Notes: generated by a model from the letters alone, not told the origin. 64,000 nt of DNA from Thalassospira profundimaris (GCF_003326755.1 NZ_JPWH01000015.1:1-64000), one strand, 5' to 3'; shown: positions 1 to 9,216, counted from the stretch's first letter. Program-made: numbers and translations.

Positions 1-823
1 CGGCGGCCCCCGCGCCGAGTTGCGGCGCACCGGAGACCAGGCCGGCGGCGATGCCGGGTCCGAAGATGCCGAGCATGAAGATCGCCAACGCGCCGAGAAC
101 GGTCGAGAGCGCCTGTTCGATGGTGATCTCGTCGCCCGCAAAGGACGCGGCGAACGACCCGAACAAGGTGGAGCCGATGCCGACGATGACCGCGAGCACC
201 ATCAGCTTGATGCCGGCCGCGACCACGTTGCCGAGCACCCGTTCGGCGAGGAAGGCCGTCTTGTTCCAGAGCGCGAAGGGCACGAGTATAAAACCGGCCA
301 ACGTGGTCAGTTTGAACTCGAGGATGGTGATGAAGAGCTGGATGGCGAGAATGAAGAAAGCGAGCAGCACGATGATCCAGGCCACCATCAGCACCGCGAT
401 CTGAACGAAGTTCTCGAAGAAGGCGATGGGTCCGAGAAGCTCTTTCACCTCTCTGAGAAGCGGATCGGCGGCGACAAAGCCCGTGTTGGCGACGAAGCCC
501 GGCCGCATCAGGTCGTCGGCCGTGATAGGAGAATTGCTCGCCCGCAACCCCAGTCCCGCAAACGAGTCGAAGATGACATCGGCAAGGAAGGAGAAGTTGT
601 TCAGGATGAAGGCAAAGGCGCCGACATAGAGCACCTTTTTGATGAGAGCGGGAATAACCGACTTGTCGTCGGAGAGTGCCCAGAACAAGCCGGCGAGCGT
701 GATGTCGATGCCGATCAGGATCGTCGTCAGGAACGCAACGTCCGGCCCGAGGAATCCGAAGCCGGAATCGATGTACCTGACGAAGGTCTCCGTGAACTGA
801 TCGATGACGCCGACATCATCCAT
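1..823 (-). CDS. trbL: TrbL, inner-membrane channel subunit of the Trb type IV secretion system (C-terminus outside the window)
   Basis: VirB6-like polytopic membrane protein that forms part of the inner-membrane pore of the P-type mating apparatus. The frame is open from an ATG at 823 to the window edge, giving 274 visible codons; the C-terminus is missing. Several long hydrophobic segments are visible (roughly residues 25-45, 57-75, 110-150 and 165-200), and the glycine-rich stretch GPGIAAGLVSGAPQLG lies near the visible end, as is usual in this family. It follows trbJ after 18 bases, keeping the order trbE-x-trbJ-trbL; trbF, trbG and trbI would be expected beyond the edge. Start choice: the ATG opens MDDVGVIDQFTETF, a typical short cytoplasmic lead. 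Confidence 0.9.
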   Translation of the reverse strand, partial: MDDVGVIDQFTETFVRYIDSGFGFLGPDVAFLTTILIGIDITLAGLFWALSDDKSVIPALIKKVLYVGAFAFILNNFSFLADVIFDSFAGLGLRASNSPITADDLMRPGFVANTGFVAADPLLREVKELLGPIAFFENFVQIAVLMVAWIIVLLAFFILAIQLFITILEFKLTTLAGFILVPFALWNKTAFLAERVLGNVVAAGIKLMVLAVIVGIGSTLFGSFAASFAGDEITIEQALSTVLGALAIFMLGIFGPGIAAGLVSGAPQLGAGAA

Positions 824-841
824 TACGCGTATCCCTAAGCC

Positions 842-1570
842 CTAGCGGCTGTAGCTGCTGCCATCGCCCATGAAGCGCGCGAAGCGGGCGCGGGCCTGTT
901 CGCGGGCGGCGATGGCGCTAGCGCTCTCCAGCGCGTCGGCACGGGCGGAGGCGGCAAGCAAGGTCTGGAGCTGCATCGATTGCTTGGCGGCCAGCGCGGT
1001 CAGTTGATTGCCGGCCTGAACCGCCTGCAGATTGCCGACCGCCCCCTGGCTCTCGGCGACCAGTCGGTCGAGGACGAAAGTGTCGGTGCGAACCTGGCCC
1101 ACCACTTCGGCCTGGACTTCGAGGCTATGCTGGAAGCCGCCACGGGCGAGCAGCCATGCCTCCTGCGCGTCCTGGACGATCCGGGAGTTAGAGACGGCCG
1201 CGGCATACTCTTCGGGGAACAGCCTGCGGTAGGTGCTGTCGATCTCCGATACCTGATAGGCGATGCCTCGCGCGTTCCGGATCAACGTATCGACCTGGCG
1301 CAAGGAGGCTTGTAGGTTCCCGGCCACCGAGGTCGGCAGGTTGGCGAGGTTCTGCGCCTGGTTGACCAGCATTTGCGCCTCGTTGGTGAGCTGCTGGATC
1401 TGGTTGTTGATCTGTTGCAGCGAGCGAACGGCGGTCAGCAGGTTCTGGCTGTAGTTGGCCGGATCGAAGACCGTGATCGCGTGCGCCGGTGGCGCGGTGA
1501 TACTCAACGTGGACAAGCTGAGCGCCAGAGCGGCGCAAGCGGACAGAAGTCGGTGTTTCAGAAGTTTCAT
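842..1570 (-). CDS. trbJ: TrbJ, periplasmic T4SS assembly protein
   Basis: VirB5-like component of the Trb conjugation system, exported to the periplasm. The 242-residue product starts with a signal peptide (about residues 1-31, ending PPAHA before ITVFDPANY) and continues as mostly alpha-helical, glutamine- and alanine-rich sequence. INNQIQQLTNEAQMLVNQAQ near residue 55 is characteristic of TrbJ. The length matches the family. Its ATG overlaps the stop of the preceding secreted-protein gene (ATGA arrangement), so translation is probably coupled. It sits directly before trbL. Identification rests on both sequence and position. Confidence 0.92.
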   Translation of the reverse strand: MKLLKHRLLSACAALALSLSTLSITAPPAHAITVFDPANYSQNLLTAVRSLQQINNQIQQLTNEAQMLVNQAQNLANLPTSVAGNLQASLRQVDTLIRNARGIAYQVSEIDSTYRRLFPEEYAAAVSNSRIVQDAQEAWLLARGGFQHSLEVQAEVVGQVRTDTFVLDRLVAESQGAVGNLQAVQAGNQLTALAAKQSMQLQTLLAASARADALESASAIAAREQARARFARFMGDGSSYSR

Positions 1571-2274
1571 TTGTCGTTCTCCTCATCGTCTCCCCACGTC
1601 CAGCTCTCCCGGCCGTTGGCCAGGATCTCGACGCGGTAGTGGTAAGTGTTGAATTCACTGATGGCGGCGACGGAGGCACCGAAGGGCCTTACACGGCCGG
1701 TTCCGAAGCCGTCATAAACGCCGTAGAAATGGCCATCGGCGTAGGTGTCGCCGAAGACGTAGCCGTCGGTGAAGTCGAGCGCCACGCCGCCATAGGCGAC
1801 CTCGCTCACATCCGGGCTCAGTCCGATACGGGCGTGGCAACCTTCAAAGGTCGCGGATGCTATCCCGCCATAGCCGCGCTGCAGGACGGCGCCGTCGCCT
1901 GGCCGGTTGGCCGCGGCGATCTCTGGAAAGTCGGTTTCGCCGCAATGGCCGCCGATCGAGGCGACGCGGATTTCGTCCACATCCGGATGAAGCGGAATGC
2001 AGAGCGATCCGCGCGCGGTCGCAGCCTCGTCGTCGATCCATTGGCGAATGGTCTCGCGGGCGTCGCGCTTATTCCAGATATGCTCCCACGCCCCGCTGCA
2101 GGACCGCGACACGGAAAGCCGCGCATCGCCCCTGGCGGTCATGACAGTCAAGAAATAGCCGGGGCAATCGTCATCCCGCCAACAGTGCGGCCAACTCTCC
2201 TCAGCCATCGCCGGCGGCGCGGCCAGCACGGCGGCGAGCGCGACCGCGCCTACCATCTCAAGCGGTGGTTTCAT
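1567..2274 (-). CDS. Secreted protein of unknown function inserted between trbE and trbJ
   Basis: No family recognised. The 235-residue product, counted from the ATG at 2274, has a clear signal peptide (MKPPLEMVGAVALAAVLAAPPAMA), then a short Cys-containing segment (HCWRDDDCPGYF) and a Trp/Tyr-rich C-terminal half that may be a beta-rich periplasmic fold. An upstream ATG/TTG extension is possible, but the AGGAGA ribosome site sits correctly before 2274. The gene overlaps the end of trbE by 17 bases and its stop overlaps the trbJ start, so it is part of the trb operon. Position implies a role in, or cargo of, the mating apparatus; this is inference only. Confidence 0.75.
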   Translation of the reverse strand: MKPPLEMVGAVALAAVLAAPPAMAEESWPHCWRDDDCPGYFLTVMTARGDARLSVSRSCSGAWEHIWNKRDARETIRQWIDDEAATARGSLCIPLHPDVDEIRVASIGGHCGETDFPEIAAANRPGDGAVLQRGYGGIASATFEGCHARIGLSPDVSEVAYGGVALDFTDGYVFGDTYADGHFYGVYDGFGTGRVRPFGASVAAISEFNTYHYRVEILANGRESWTWGDDEENDK

Positions 2275-4747
2275 GAAAGGTCTCCTTTGTCTGCTCGATT
2301 GTGTGCTGAAGTTCATCGGGCACGATCAGGTCGGCGGCCCAATCGAGTCCCTTGGCGCGCAGCCATGAATCCGCGAACTCCTCTTCGCCGTGGGCGGCGA
2401 TCAGCTCGGTCATCAGGGCGTGGTCGGGCTTGGTGCTGCTGCCGGTGAAGGCGAGCGCGACGGGTCCGAGATCGAGATCGAATAGCCGGTTGCCCTTTCG
2501 CGACTGAAAGTAGTAGTCGCGCTTTTCCACGGCGCTGGCGATGATCTCGATCTGACGGTCGTTAAGGCCAAAGGCTTCGTAAACCGCTTTCGCCTGGGGC
2601 TCGATCGCCCGGTCGTTGGGCAGGAAGATGCGGCTCGGACAGCTCTCGATAATCGCCGGCGCGATGGAACTGCCGGCGACGTCCGACAGGCCTTGCGTTG
2701 CGAAGACCACGGAGACGTTCTGCTTACGAAGCGTCTTCAACCATTCACGGATGCGCGCGGCGAAGGCCGGGTTGTCGAGAAAGAGCCACGCTTCATCGAG
2801 GATCAGCAGCGACGGGCGTCCGTCGAAACGCTCCTCGAGCCGGTGGAACAGATAGGTCAGCACCGGCAGCACCGCGCCGGTCTCGTGCATCAGCTCTTCC
2901 ATCTCGAAGCACTGGACGGCGCTTAGCTTGAGCCGGTCGTCATCGGCGTCGAGCAGCCGGCCGTAAGGGCCTTCAAGCGTGTAGGGTTGAAGCGCCTGGC
3001 GCAGTTCGCTTCGTTGCAGCAGCGTCGCGAGGCCGGTCAGCGTGCGTTCCGGCTGCGGCGCGGCAGCGAGGTTCGATAGCGCCGACCAGACTGCATCCTT
3101 GACTTCCGGCGTGACCGCGACGCCTTCGTGGGCGAGAAGCCCGAGCACCCAGTCCTGCGCGAAGGACCGCTCCGCCGTCAGATCGATCCTGGCAAGCGGC
3201 TGGAAGGCGAGCGCGTCCTCAACACCTTCCGTAGCGGCGCCTAGATCGAACCAGTCGCCGCCCATGCCGAGAACCGCCGCACGCGCCGACCCGCCCTTGT
3301 CGAACAGGGTGATCTGCGCGTCCGGGTAACGCCGAAACTGTAGCGCGATCAGCGACAGCAGCACCGATTTACCGGCGCCGGTCGGGCCGACCACCAGCGT
3401 ATGGCCGACGTCGCCGATATGGGTGACCAGCCGGAACGGTGTCGTGCCGTTTGTCCGCACGGTGATCAACGGCGGGCCGTCCAGATGGTCATTGCGCGCC
3501 GGCCCGGCCCAGGTGGCGGAGAGCGGCATAAGATGGGCGAGATTGAGCGTGTTGATCGGCGCCTGCCGGACATTGGCGTAGACGTGGCCGGGCAGCGACG
3601 ACAGCCAGGCTTCGACGGCGTTGGCGCTCTCCTCGATGGTCGCGAAGCCGCGCCCGTCGATCACACGCTGGACGGCGCGGATTTTCTCGCGGACGGTGCC
3701 CGCGTCCTCATCCCAGACGATGAACGTGGTCGTGACATAGCCGTAGGCGACCAGATCGGCGCCGAGCTCCTGGAGCGCTATGTCGGCATCTTCGGTCTTG
3801 TTGTCGGCGTCGGTGTCGACAAGCACCGACTGCTCGTTGGTCATTACCTCCTTGATGATGGCGGCGATTGATTTGCGCTTGGCGAACCATTGCCGTCGAA
3901 AGCGCTTGATCACCTTTTCGGCCGCTGCCTTGTCTACGGTCAAAAACCGCGTCATCCAGCGGTACTCGAAACCGAGATGGTTGAGAGCGTCGAGCAGCCC
4001 CGGCGTGGTCGAACCCGGAAAGCCGAGCACGGTCAGGACGCGCAGGTGGGCGTCGCCCAGCATCGGCGCCAACCCGCCGGTCAGCGAGGTGTCGACCAGG
4101 ACCGCATCGAGATAGACAGGAATCTCGGGCGCCGCGATCGGATGCCGTTTATTCGAAATGCAGTTGTGCAGATAGGTCAGCGTTTCTTCATCGGAGAGCG
4201 GCGCGACCTCGGGCATGAGCTGACCCAGGAGATCGAGCGCTCGATCCGTCTGCTGAACGAAGGCATCGAGATGGTCGCGGTAGTCGGAACCGGGCCGGCC
4301 CCGACCCGGACTTGTGTCCCCGCCCTCAACCAGCATGCCTTCCATGCGGCCGATGGTTTCGGCGGGCGGCAGATAGACGAAGGTCAGGAGATAACTGCTC
4401 TCGAACAGCGCGTCCGTCTGCTCGAACGCAGCACGCCGTTCCTCGTCCACGAGCAGCGAGACCGGGTCAGGAAAGTCGGACGCCGGATAATCGCGCGCGG
4501 CGTGGCGTTCGGCCTCGAAGAACAGCGCCCAGTTCGATCCGAAGCGGCGCAGCACATTGTTGATGCGGGCGCAGGTGCCGATAAGCTCGGACTCGGTGGC
4601 GCTCTCGAGGTCGGGACCGCGGAAGCGCGCCGAGCGCTGGAAGCTGCCGTCCTTGTTGAGGACGACGCCCGGCGCCACGAGGCAGGCCCAGGGCAGATAG
4701 TCGGCCAGCAGCGCAGGGCGCTTGCGGTATTCGGTAAGGTTCAGCAC
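2258..4747 (-). CDS. trbE: TrbE, VirB4-family ATPase of the conjugation machine
   Basis: Cytoplasmic ATPase that energises pilus assembly and substrate transfer in the Trb T4SS. The 829-residue length fits TrbE/VirB4. A CagE/TrbE N-terminal domain occupies roughly residues 1-420. The Walker A motif GPTGAGKS lies near residue 456 and Walker B (LLILDEAWLF) near residue 645, followed by the usual conserved tail (FATQGLSDVAGS). Its start overlaps the end of trbD by seven bases, giving a tightly coupled trbB-C-D-E operon. No frameshift or missing catalytic residue is seen. Confidence 0.96.
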   Translation of the reverse strand: MLNLTEYRKRPALLADYLPWACLVAPGVVLNKDGSFQRSARFRGPDLESATESELIGTCARINNVLRRFGSNWALFFEAERHAARDYPASDFPDPVSLLVDEERRAAFEQTDALFESSYLLTFVYLPPAETIGRMEGMLVEGGDTSPGRGRPGSDYRDHLDAFVQQTDRALDLLGQLMPEVAPLSDEETLTYLHNCISNKRHPIAAPEIPVYLDAVLVDTSLTGGLAPMLGDAHLRVLTVLGFPGSTTPGLLDALNHLGFEYRWMTRFLTVDKAAAEKVIKRFRRQWFAKRKSIAAIIKEVMTNEQSVLVDTDADNKTEDADIALQELGADLVAYGYVTTTFIVWDEDAGTVREKIRAVQRVIDGRGFATIEESANAVEAWLSSLPGHVYANVRQAPINTLNLAHLMPLSATWAGPARNDHLDGPPLITVRTNGTTPFRLVTHIGDVGHTLVVGPTGAGKSVLLSLIALQFRRYPDAQITLFDKGGSARAAVLGMGGDWFDLGAATEGVEDALAFQPLARIDLTAERSFAQDWVLGLLAHEGVAVTPEVKDAVWSALSNLAAAPQPERTLTGLATLLQRSELRQALQPYTLEGPYGRLLDADDDRLKLSAVQCFEMEELMHETGAVLPVLTYLFHRLEERFDGRPSLLILDEAWLFLDNPAFAARIREWLKTLRKQNVSVVFATQGLSDVAGSSIAPAIIESCPSRIFLPNDRAIEPQAKAVYEAFGLNDRQIEIIASAVEKRDYYFQSRKGNRLFDLDLGPVALAFTGSSTKPDHALMTELIAAHGEEEFADSWLRAKGLDWAADLIVPDELQHTIEQTKETFHETTA

Positions 4748-5028
4748 GACAGATGTCCCTTGTGCCTAATGTGCCGGACGAGCACCTCCATGAAGGTCGG
4801 GTCTTTCTTGGCGGCATAGACAGCCGCGCTGTGGCCGACGATCCAGACGATGAGGCCCGCCAGCCAGAGCTGAAGACCCAAGCCCAACGCGGCGGCGAGC
4901 GTGCCGTTGAAGATCGCCACTCCCCGCGGCGCACCGCCCATCAGGATCGGTTCGGTCAGCGCACGGTGCAGCGGGATCTCGAAGCCCTCGATGTGACCGG
5001 CCACGCTCATGCGATGAGAGCCCGTCAT
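4741..5028 (-). CDS. trbD: TrbD, small inner-membrane T4SS protein (VirB3-like)
   Basis: A 95-residue protein with two adjacent hydrophobic segments in its middle third (about residues 35-70), the usual architecture of TrbD/VirB3. In related systems it anchors TrbE at the inner membrane. It begins four bases before the end of trbC and ends inside the start of trbE, consistent with translational coupling. The motif IPLHRALTEPILMGGAPR near residues 17-34 is characteristic of the family. Confidence 0.92.
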   Translation of the reverse strand: MTGSHRMSVAGHIEGFEIPLHRALTEPILMGGAPRGVAIFNGTLAAALGLGLQLWLAGLIVWIVGHSAAVYAAKKDPTFMEVLVRHIRHKGHLSC

Positions 5029-5375
5029 GCGATGACCGCTCCGCCGCCGAAGGAGAAGAAGGACAGGAAGAAGCTCGTCGCGGCGAAGGCGATGGAGAGT
5101 CCGAAGACGATCTGGATCAGTCGCCGGAACCCACCGCTCGACTCGCCGAAGGCGAGCGACAGTCCGGTGATGACGATGACGATCACGGCGATGATGCGGG
5201 CGACCGGCCCTTCGATCGATTCCAGGATCGCGGTGAGCGGCGCCTCCCAGGGCATGCCGGAGCCGGCGGCGTTGGCAGGACCGGCCCAGACAAAGGCCAA
5301 TCCGATGAGAAGGCCGAGATAAACCGCCTGCCGGTATGGGAAACGGGAGTAAAGATCGGGTCCGAACAGGTTCAT
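5025..5375 (-). CDS. trbC: TrbC, conjugative pilin precursor (VirB2-like)
   Basis: Pilin subunit of the Trb mating pilus. The 116-residue precursor has a long signal sequence ending in AGPANA, then a short extracellular stretch and two hydrophobic helices (about residues 58-75 and 88-112) separated by a polar Arg-containing loop, as expected for VirB2/TrbC pilins that are processed and possibly cyclised. It starts 16 bases after trbB ends and overlaps trbD by four bases. Confidence 0.93.
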   Translation of the reverse strand: MNLFGPDLYSRFPYRQAVYLGLLIGLAFVWAGPANAAGSGMPWEAPLTAILESIEGPVARIIAVIVIVITGLSLAFGESSGGFRRLIQIVFGLSIAFAATSFFLSFFSFGGGAVIA

Positions 5376-5391
5376 TTAGATCTCCTTCTTG

Positions 5392-6372
5392 TCAAACGCA
5401 TGGAACGAGTTGGATCGGGGTCAGCGGCTTGAGCCGGTAATCTCCGTCCGAGGCGAGGCCTTCGAGCGCCGCGACGGTCTCGACACGGCGCGTCGACCCG
5501 CGACCCTTCAGGAACACGACGATGTCGATCGCCTCGGCGATCAGCCGGCGCGGGACCGTGACGACCACTTCCTGGATGAGCTGTTCGAGCCGATAGAGGC
5601 CGGCATGGGCGGAGTTGGCGTGCAGCGTGGTGATTCCGCCCGGATGGCCGGTGTTCCAGGCCTTCAGCATGTCGAGGGCTTCCGGCCCCCGCACCTCGCC
5701 AACGATGATCCGGTCGGGCCGGAGCCGCAGCGTCGAGCGCACCAGATCGGATAGCGCGGCGACGCCGGGCTTGGTCCGCAGGCTGACGCAATCCTCGGCC
5801 GCGCAATGGAGCTCGCGCGTGTCCTCGATCAGGATCACCCGGTCGCCGCTCGCAGCAACCTCCGCGAGGAGCGCATTGACAAGGGTGGTCTTGCCGGAAC
5901 TGGTGCCGCCCACGACGACGATGTTCTTTTGTGCTTCGACAGCCTCCCGCAGCGCCTTCGCCTGCAGTGGCGTCATGATCTGGGCGTCGACATAGTCGGA
6001 GAGCCGGTAGAGCACTCTCGCGGGCTTGCGGATCGCGAAGCACGGACTTGGCGACACCGGGGGTAACAGGCCTTCGAACCGCTCTCCGGTTTCCGGAAGC
6101 TCCGCCGATACAACAGGCCGGTCGCGATGGCATTCCTGTCCGATATGACTCGCGACCAGCCGGATAATCCGCTCGGCCTCTGACACCTCTAGCCGTTCGC
6201 CGGTGTCGACGCGGCCGTCGCCATGGCGGTCGATCCAGAGCCGCCCGTCGGGATTGACCATCACTTCGATGACAGCCGGATCGATAAGCGCGGTTGCGAT
6301 CGCGGGTCCCATGGCGGTGCGCAGCATCGTCCGTTGCCGGTCGAGGGTTGTGGGGTGAAAGCGGTCAGTCAT
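5392..6372 (-). CDS. trbB: TrbB, VirB11-family secretion ATPase
   Basis: Hexameric cytoplasmic ATPase that works with TrbE and TraG in pilus assembly and DNA transfer. Counting from the ATG at 6372 (MTDRFHP) the protein has 326 residues, a normal TrbB length; an upstream extension would add an unlikely basic leader. Visible motifs are Walker A GGTSSGKTTL near residue 155, the Asp box ILIEDTREL, Walker B RLRPDRIIVGEVRG and the His box TTLHANSAHAGLYR. The start overlaps the 3' end of the CopG-type gene by eight bases. Confidence 0.95.
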   Translation of the reverse strand: MTDRFHPTTLDRQRTMLRTAMGPAIATALIDPAVIEVMVNPDGRLWIDRHGDGRVDTGERLEVSEAERIIRLVASHIGQECHRDRPVVSAELPETGERFEGLLPPVSPSPCFAIRKPARVLYRLSDYVDAQIMTPLQAKALREAVEAQKNIVVVGGTSSGKTTLVNALLAEVAASGDRVILIEDTRELHCAAEDCVSLRTKPGVAALSDLVRSTLRLRPDRIIVGEVRGPEALDMLKAWNTGHPGGITTLHANSAHAGLYRLEQLIQEVVVTVPRRLIAEAIDIVVFLKGRGSTRRVETVAALEGLASDGDYRLKPLTPIQLVPCV

Positions 6373-6886
6373 CGCTCGCCTCCTCCGGGTCGCCACCGTT
6401 CCCGGCGCCGCCGTTAGGAGATGAGGCTGCCTTTGCGGCACGAAGCGCGTCGATCTCGGCTTCGGTGAAGAAGGCGTCTTCGCTGGGTGCGATCTCTTCG
6501 AGGACGTCGCGGATCATGATCTTGCCGCCCGCGAGGCGGCGGCCGAGTTGCGCCACGAAGAACTCGAAACGCTCCTTGCCGAGCGGGCGTGCGGCGTCCT
6601 GCTCCGCTTCGGGCAGTGGCGGGGTAATCGTCAGGTAGTAGCGGACGAAGAGCGCCAGGCTTTCAGAGACGATCGTCTGGTCGCGCTCGAGCCGGTCCAA
6701 CTGACGGGACAGGCGGTCAAGCCGCCGGATGATCGCCGCGTCGCGCTGATCGTCCCGCTCCGGCGACAGGAAGGCAGCAAGCGCCGCATCGGTGATGGCG
6801 GACTTCGACGCGCCGGGCCGGCGGGCCGCCACGCCAAGCCGTTGATCCACCTGATCGGAGAGATAGACGCAGAGACGGGGTTTCAT
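6365..6886 (-). CDS. CopG-family ribbon-helix-helix protein of the trb operon
   Basis: A 173-residue protein with an N-terminal segment resembling a ribbon-helix-helix DNA-binding domain (MKPRLCVYLSDQVDQRL, then GASKSAITDAALAAFL) and a longer charged helical C-terminal part. Proteins of this type sit between traG and trbB in many alphaproteobacterial conjugative elements and probably regulate transfer or assist the relaxosome. The start at 6886 leaves nine bases to an AGGGGAG ribosome site; the ATG at 6895 abuts that site and is less likely. The gene overlaps trbB by eight bases. Confidence 0.82.
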   Translation of the reverse strand: MKPRLCVYLSDQVDQRLGVAARRPGASKSAITDAALAAFLSPERDDQRDAAIIRRLDRLSRQLDRLERDQTIVSESLALFVRYYLTITPPLPEAEQDAARPLGKERFEFFVAQLGRRLAGGKIMIRDVLEEIAPSEDAFFTEAEIDALRAAKAASSPNGGAGNGGDPEEASDD

Positions 6887-6900
6887 GGGCGGCATCTCCC

Positions 6901-8928
6901 CTAAAAGCTCGGGATCAGGTCGTCGTCGGCCTGGTCCATGGCGTGGGCGCGGCGGACGGTTGCGGCATTGCGGGCGAGCTGATCCATCCTTCGGGCGTCA
7001 GCGGGATCGAACTCGTCATCGACCAGCCCCGCGTCCGGCGCGCGTTCAGGCTGATGTTTCGCAGGCGCTTCTTCCGGCAGCGCGGGGTGGCGCTTGAGAC
7101 CGCCTTCGTCCTCTTCGCCACCGGAAACGAGTTCGGACCAGGGCTTGATGAGATCGGCGTGGGGCTTGCGCACCTGTCCCGACCAGTCGTCGGGGCGGGA
7201 GGGCGGACGATCCGCATAGTGACCGTCCGCCAATAGGCCCGGCGGGGGGCACACCCGGCCCGTGAAGTTGGCGTCCTCGAAGTAACGCAGCTTCCTGGCG
7301 CGGATCGGCGGCTGGCCGGAGACCATGACGATCTCCTCGTCCGCCGGGAGCTGCATCACCTCGCCGGGAGTCAGGAGTTGCCGCGCCGTCTCCTGCCGCG
7401 AGACCATGACGTGCGCCAGCCAGGGCGCGAGCCGGTGGCCGGCATAGTTACGCTGGGCGCGCAGCTCCGTCGCGGTGCCGAGCGAGTCCGAGATGCGTTT
7501 GGCCGTGCGCTCGTCGTTCGACGCAAACGCGACCCGGACATGGCAATTGTCGAGAATGGCGTTGTTCTCGCCATAGGCCTTGGAGATCTGGTTGAGCGAC
7601 TGCGCGATCAGAAAGCTGCGGATGCCGTAGCCGGCCTTGTAGGCAAGCGCGCTCTCGAAGAAGTCGAGCCGCCCGAGCGCGGGAAATTCGTCGAGCATCA
7701 TCAGGAGTTGGTGGCGGTGTCGCTGGTCAGGATCGCCCTGAAGGCGCTCAGTGAGCCGGCGGCCGATCTGGTTGAGCACGAGACGCACCAGCGGCTTGGT
7801 GCGTGACAGGTCCGAGGGCGGAATGACCAGGTAAAGCGAGACCGGCCGTTCCGCGTCCATCAAATCGGCGATGCGCCAGTCGCAGGCGCTCGTCGTCTCC
7901 GCTACCGTCGGATCGCGATAGAGCCCGAGAAAGGACATGGCGGTAGAAAGGACGCCGGAGCGCTCGTTTTCCGACTTGTTCAAAAGCTCGCGTGCGGCCT
8001 GGGCAACGACCGGATGGACTTGCGGACCGTCCTCCGTACCGAGATGGTTGGTGCTCATCATGACCCGGAGCGTCCGCTCGAAGGAGCGTGAGGGATCGGA
8101 CAAGAAGGCCGCCACGCGGGTGAGGGTCTTCTCTTTCTCGGCGTAAAGGATGTGGAGGATCACGCCGACGAGGAGTGAATGGCCGGTTTTCTCCCAGTGT
8201 GTCCGCCGCTCCAGACTGCCTTCGGGATCGACCAGGATGTCGGCGATGTTCTGGACGTCGCGGACCTCGTTGCGGCCTTTACGCACCTCCAGGAGCGGGT
8301 TGTATCTGGCGCTCGCCGGATCCGTCGGATTGAACAAAAGACAATGCGAGAAGCGCTCTCGCCAGCCGGCGGTTAGCTGCCAATTTTCACCCTTGATGTC
8401 GTGGATGACGGCGGAATGCGGCCAGCTCAGCAAGGTCGGGACGACGAGCCCCACGCCCTTGCCGGATCGCGTCGGCGCGAAGCACATGATGTGTTCCGGC
8501 CCGTCATGGCGCAGATAGCGGCCTTTCAGGACCCCGAGAAAAACGCCCGCGGGGTCCAACAGCCCCGCCTTCTCGATCTCCGTCTTCGACGCCCAGCGCG
8601 ACGAACCGTAAGTGGTGACCAGCCGGTTCTGCCGCGCCCGCCAGAGCGATCCGATAATGGCGACGACGACGCCGAGGACGCCGCCCGCCGCCGCCATGGC
8701 CCCGGCGCGGTTGAAAATCGCCGGGGCGTAGGCCTCATAGGCGTACCACCACTCGAATAGCCGCCACGGCAGATAGACCGGATAGTCGCCGATCGATACC
8801 CAAGCCGGGCCGAGGCGCGGCTGGTACCCAAGCTGTCCTGCCGCCCACTGCGTCGCGAACCAGACCACACCGATCACGATGGCGAAGACGGTGATTATCT
8901 GGCCGATAAGGAGCTTGGTTGGAGTCAT
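6901..8928 (-). CDS. traG: TraG, conjugal transfer coupling protein (VirD4-type ATPase)
   Basis: Type IV coupling protein that links the relaxosome to the Trb channel and pumps DNA. The 675-residue product has N-terminal membrane segments (about residues 5-30 and 70-95), Walker A APTRSGKGVGLVVPTLL near residue 150 and Walker B LLMMLDEFPALG in the second half. The C-terminal tail is acidic and variable, as is usual. It is the first gene of the traG-copG-trb run; the upstream intergenic region holds its promoter and that of the divergent gene at 9217. Confidence 0.95.
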   Translation of the reverse strand: MTPTKLLIGQIITVFAIVIGVVWFATQWAAGQLGYQPRLGPAWVSIGDYPVYLPWRLFEWWYAYEAYAPAIFNRAGAMAAAGGVLGVVVAIIGSLWRARQNRLVTTYGSSRWASKTEIEKAGLLDPAGVFLGVLKGRYLRHDGPEHIMCFAPTRSGKGVGLVVPTLLSWPHSAVIHDIKGENWQLTAGWRERFSHCLLFNPTDPASARYNPLLEVRKGRNEVRDVQNIADILVDPEGSLERRTHWEKTGHSLLVGVILHILYAEKEKTLTRVAAFLSDPSRSFERTLRVMMSTNHLGTEDGPQVHPVVAQAARELLNKSENERSGVLSTAMSFLGLYRDPTVAETTSACDWRIADLMDAERPVSLYLVIPPSDLSRTKPLVRLVLNQIGRRLTERLQGDPDQRHRHQLLMMLDEFPALGRLDFFESALAYKAGYGIRSFLIAQSLNQISKAYGENNAILDNCHVRVAFASNDERTAKRISDSLGTATELRAQRNYAGHRLAPWLAHVMVSRQETARQLLTPGEVMQLPADEEIVMVSGQPPIRARKLRYFEDANFTGRVCPPPGLLADGHYADRPPSRPDDWSGQVRKPHADLIKPWSELVSGGEEDEGGLKRHPALPEEAPAKHQPERAPDAGLVDDEFDPADARRMDQLARNAATVRRAHAMDQADDDLIPSF

Positions 8929-9216
8929 CGATCTCTTGCCGCTTTCGTTCGAGCAAAACGCCCTGTGAAGTCAGCAAAAGATCGCGGTGAAATCAGCGTT
9001 TAATCAATGAGGTAACTTCCAAGATGATCCAAGTGTTCATAAATAAAGAAGCAAGCGCCAGTTAAGGGAAAGATAACCCAAGATCATCCGGACTTATTTT
9101 TGACGGCCGGAATCGCTATGATCTTTGATGGTGTTGGATTGAAGCGGTGGCGTATCGCGAAAGCGCGCAAACGCTGTCTGACGGGGGATTCGCGGGGGCT
9201 GAAAAGGAGATGATCT
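8929..9216. promoter_or_regulatory. Divergent intergenic region with near-identical 12-base repeats
   Basis: This AT-richer strip separates traG (minus) from the secreted-protein gene (plus), so it should contain both promoters. Two near-identical 12-base repeats, CCAAGATGATCC at 9019-9030 and CCAAGATCATCC at 9078-9089, differ at one base. Each resembles half of a dyad, so they may be operator sites controlling the transfer genes. No regulator can be assigned from the sequence. Confidence 0.4.

Noticed and set aside
20-838. Long plus-strand reading frame opposite trbL
   Set aside because: Charged, low-complexity Asp/Glu/Arg-rich translation typical of the antisense of a membrane gene; the minus strand clearly encodes TrbL.
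3890-4819. 309-codon plus-strand frame opposite trbE
   Set aside because: No family pattern; complete overlap with the conserved TrbE frame in GC-rich DNA.
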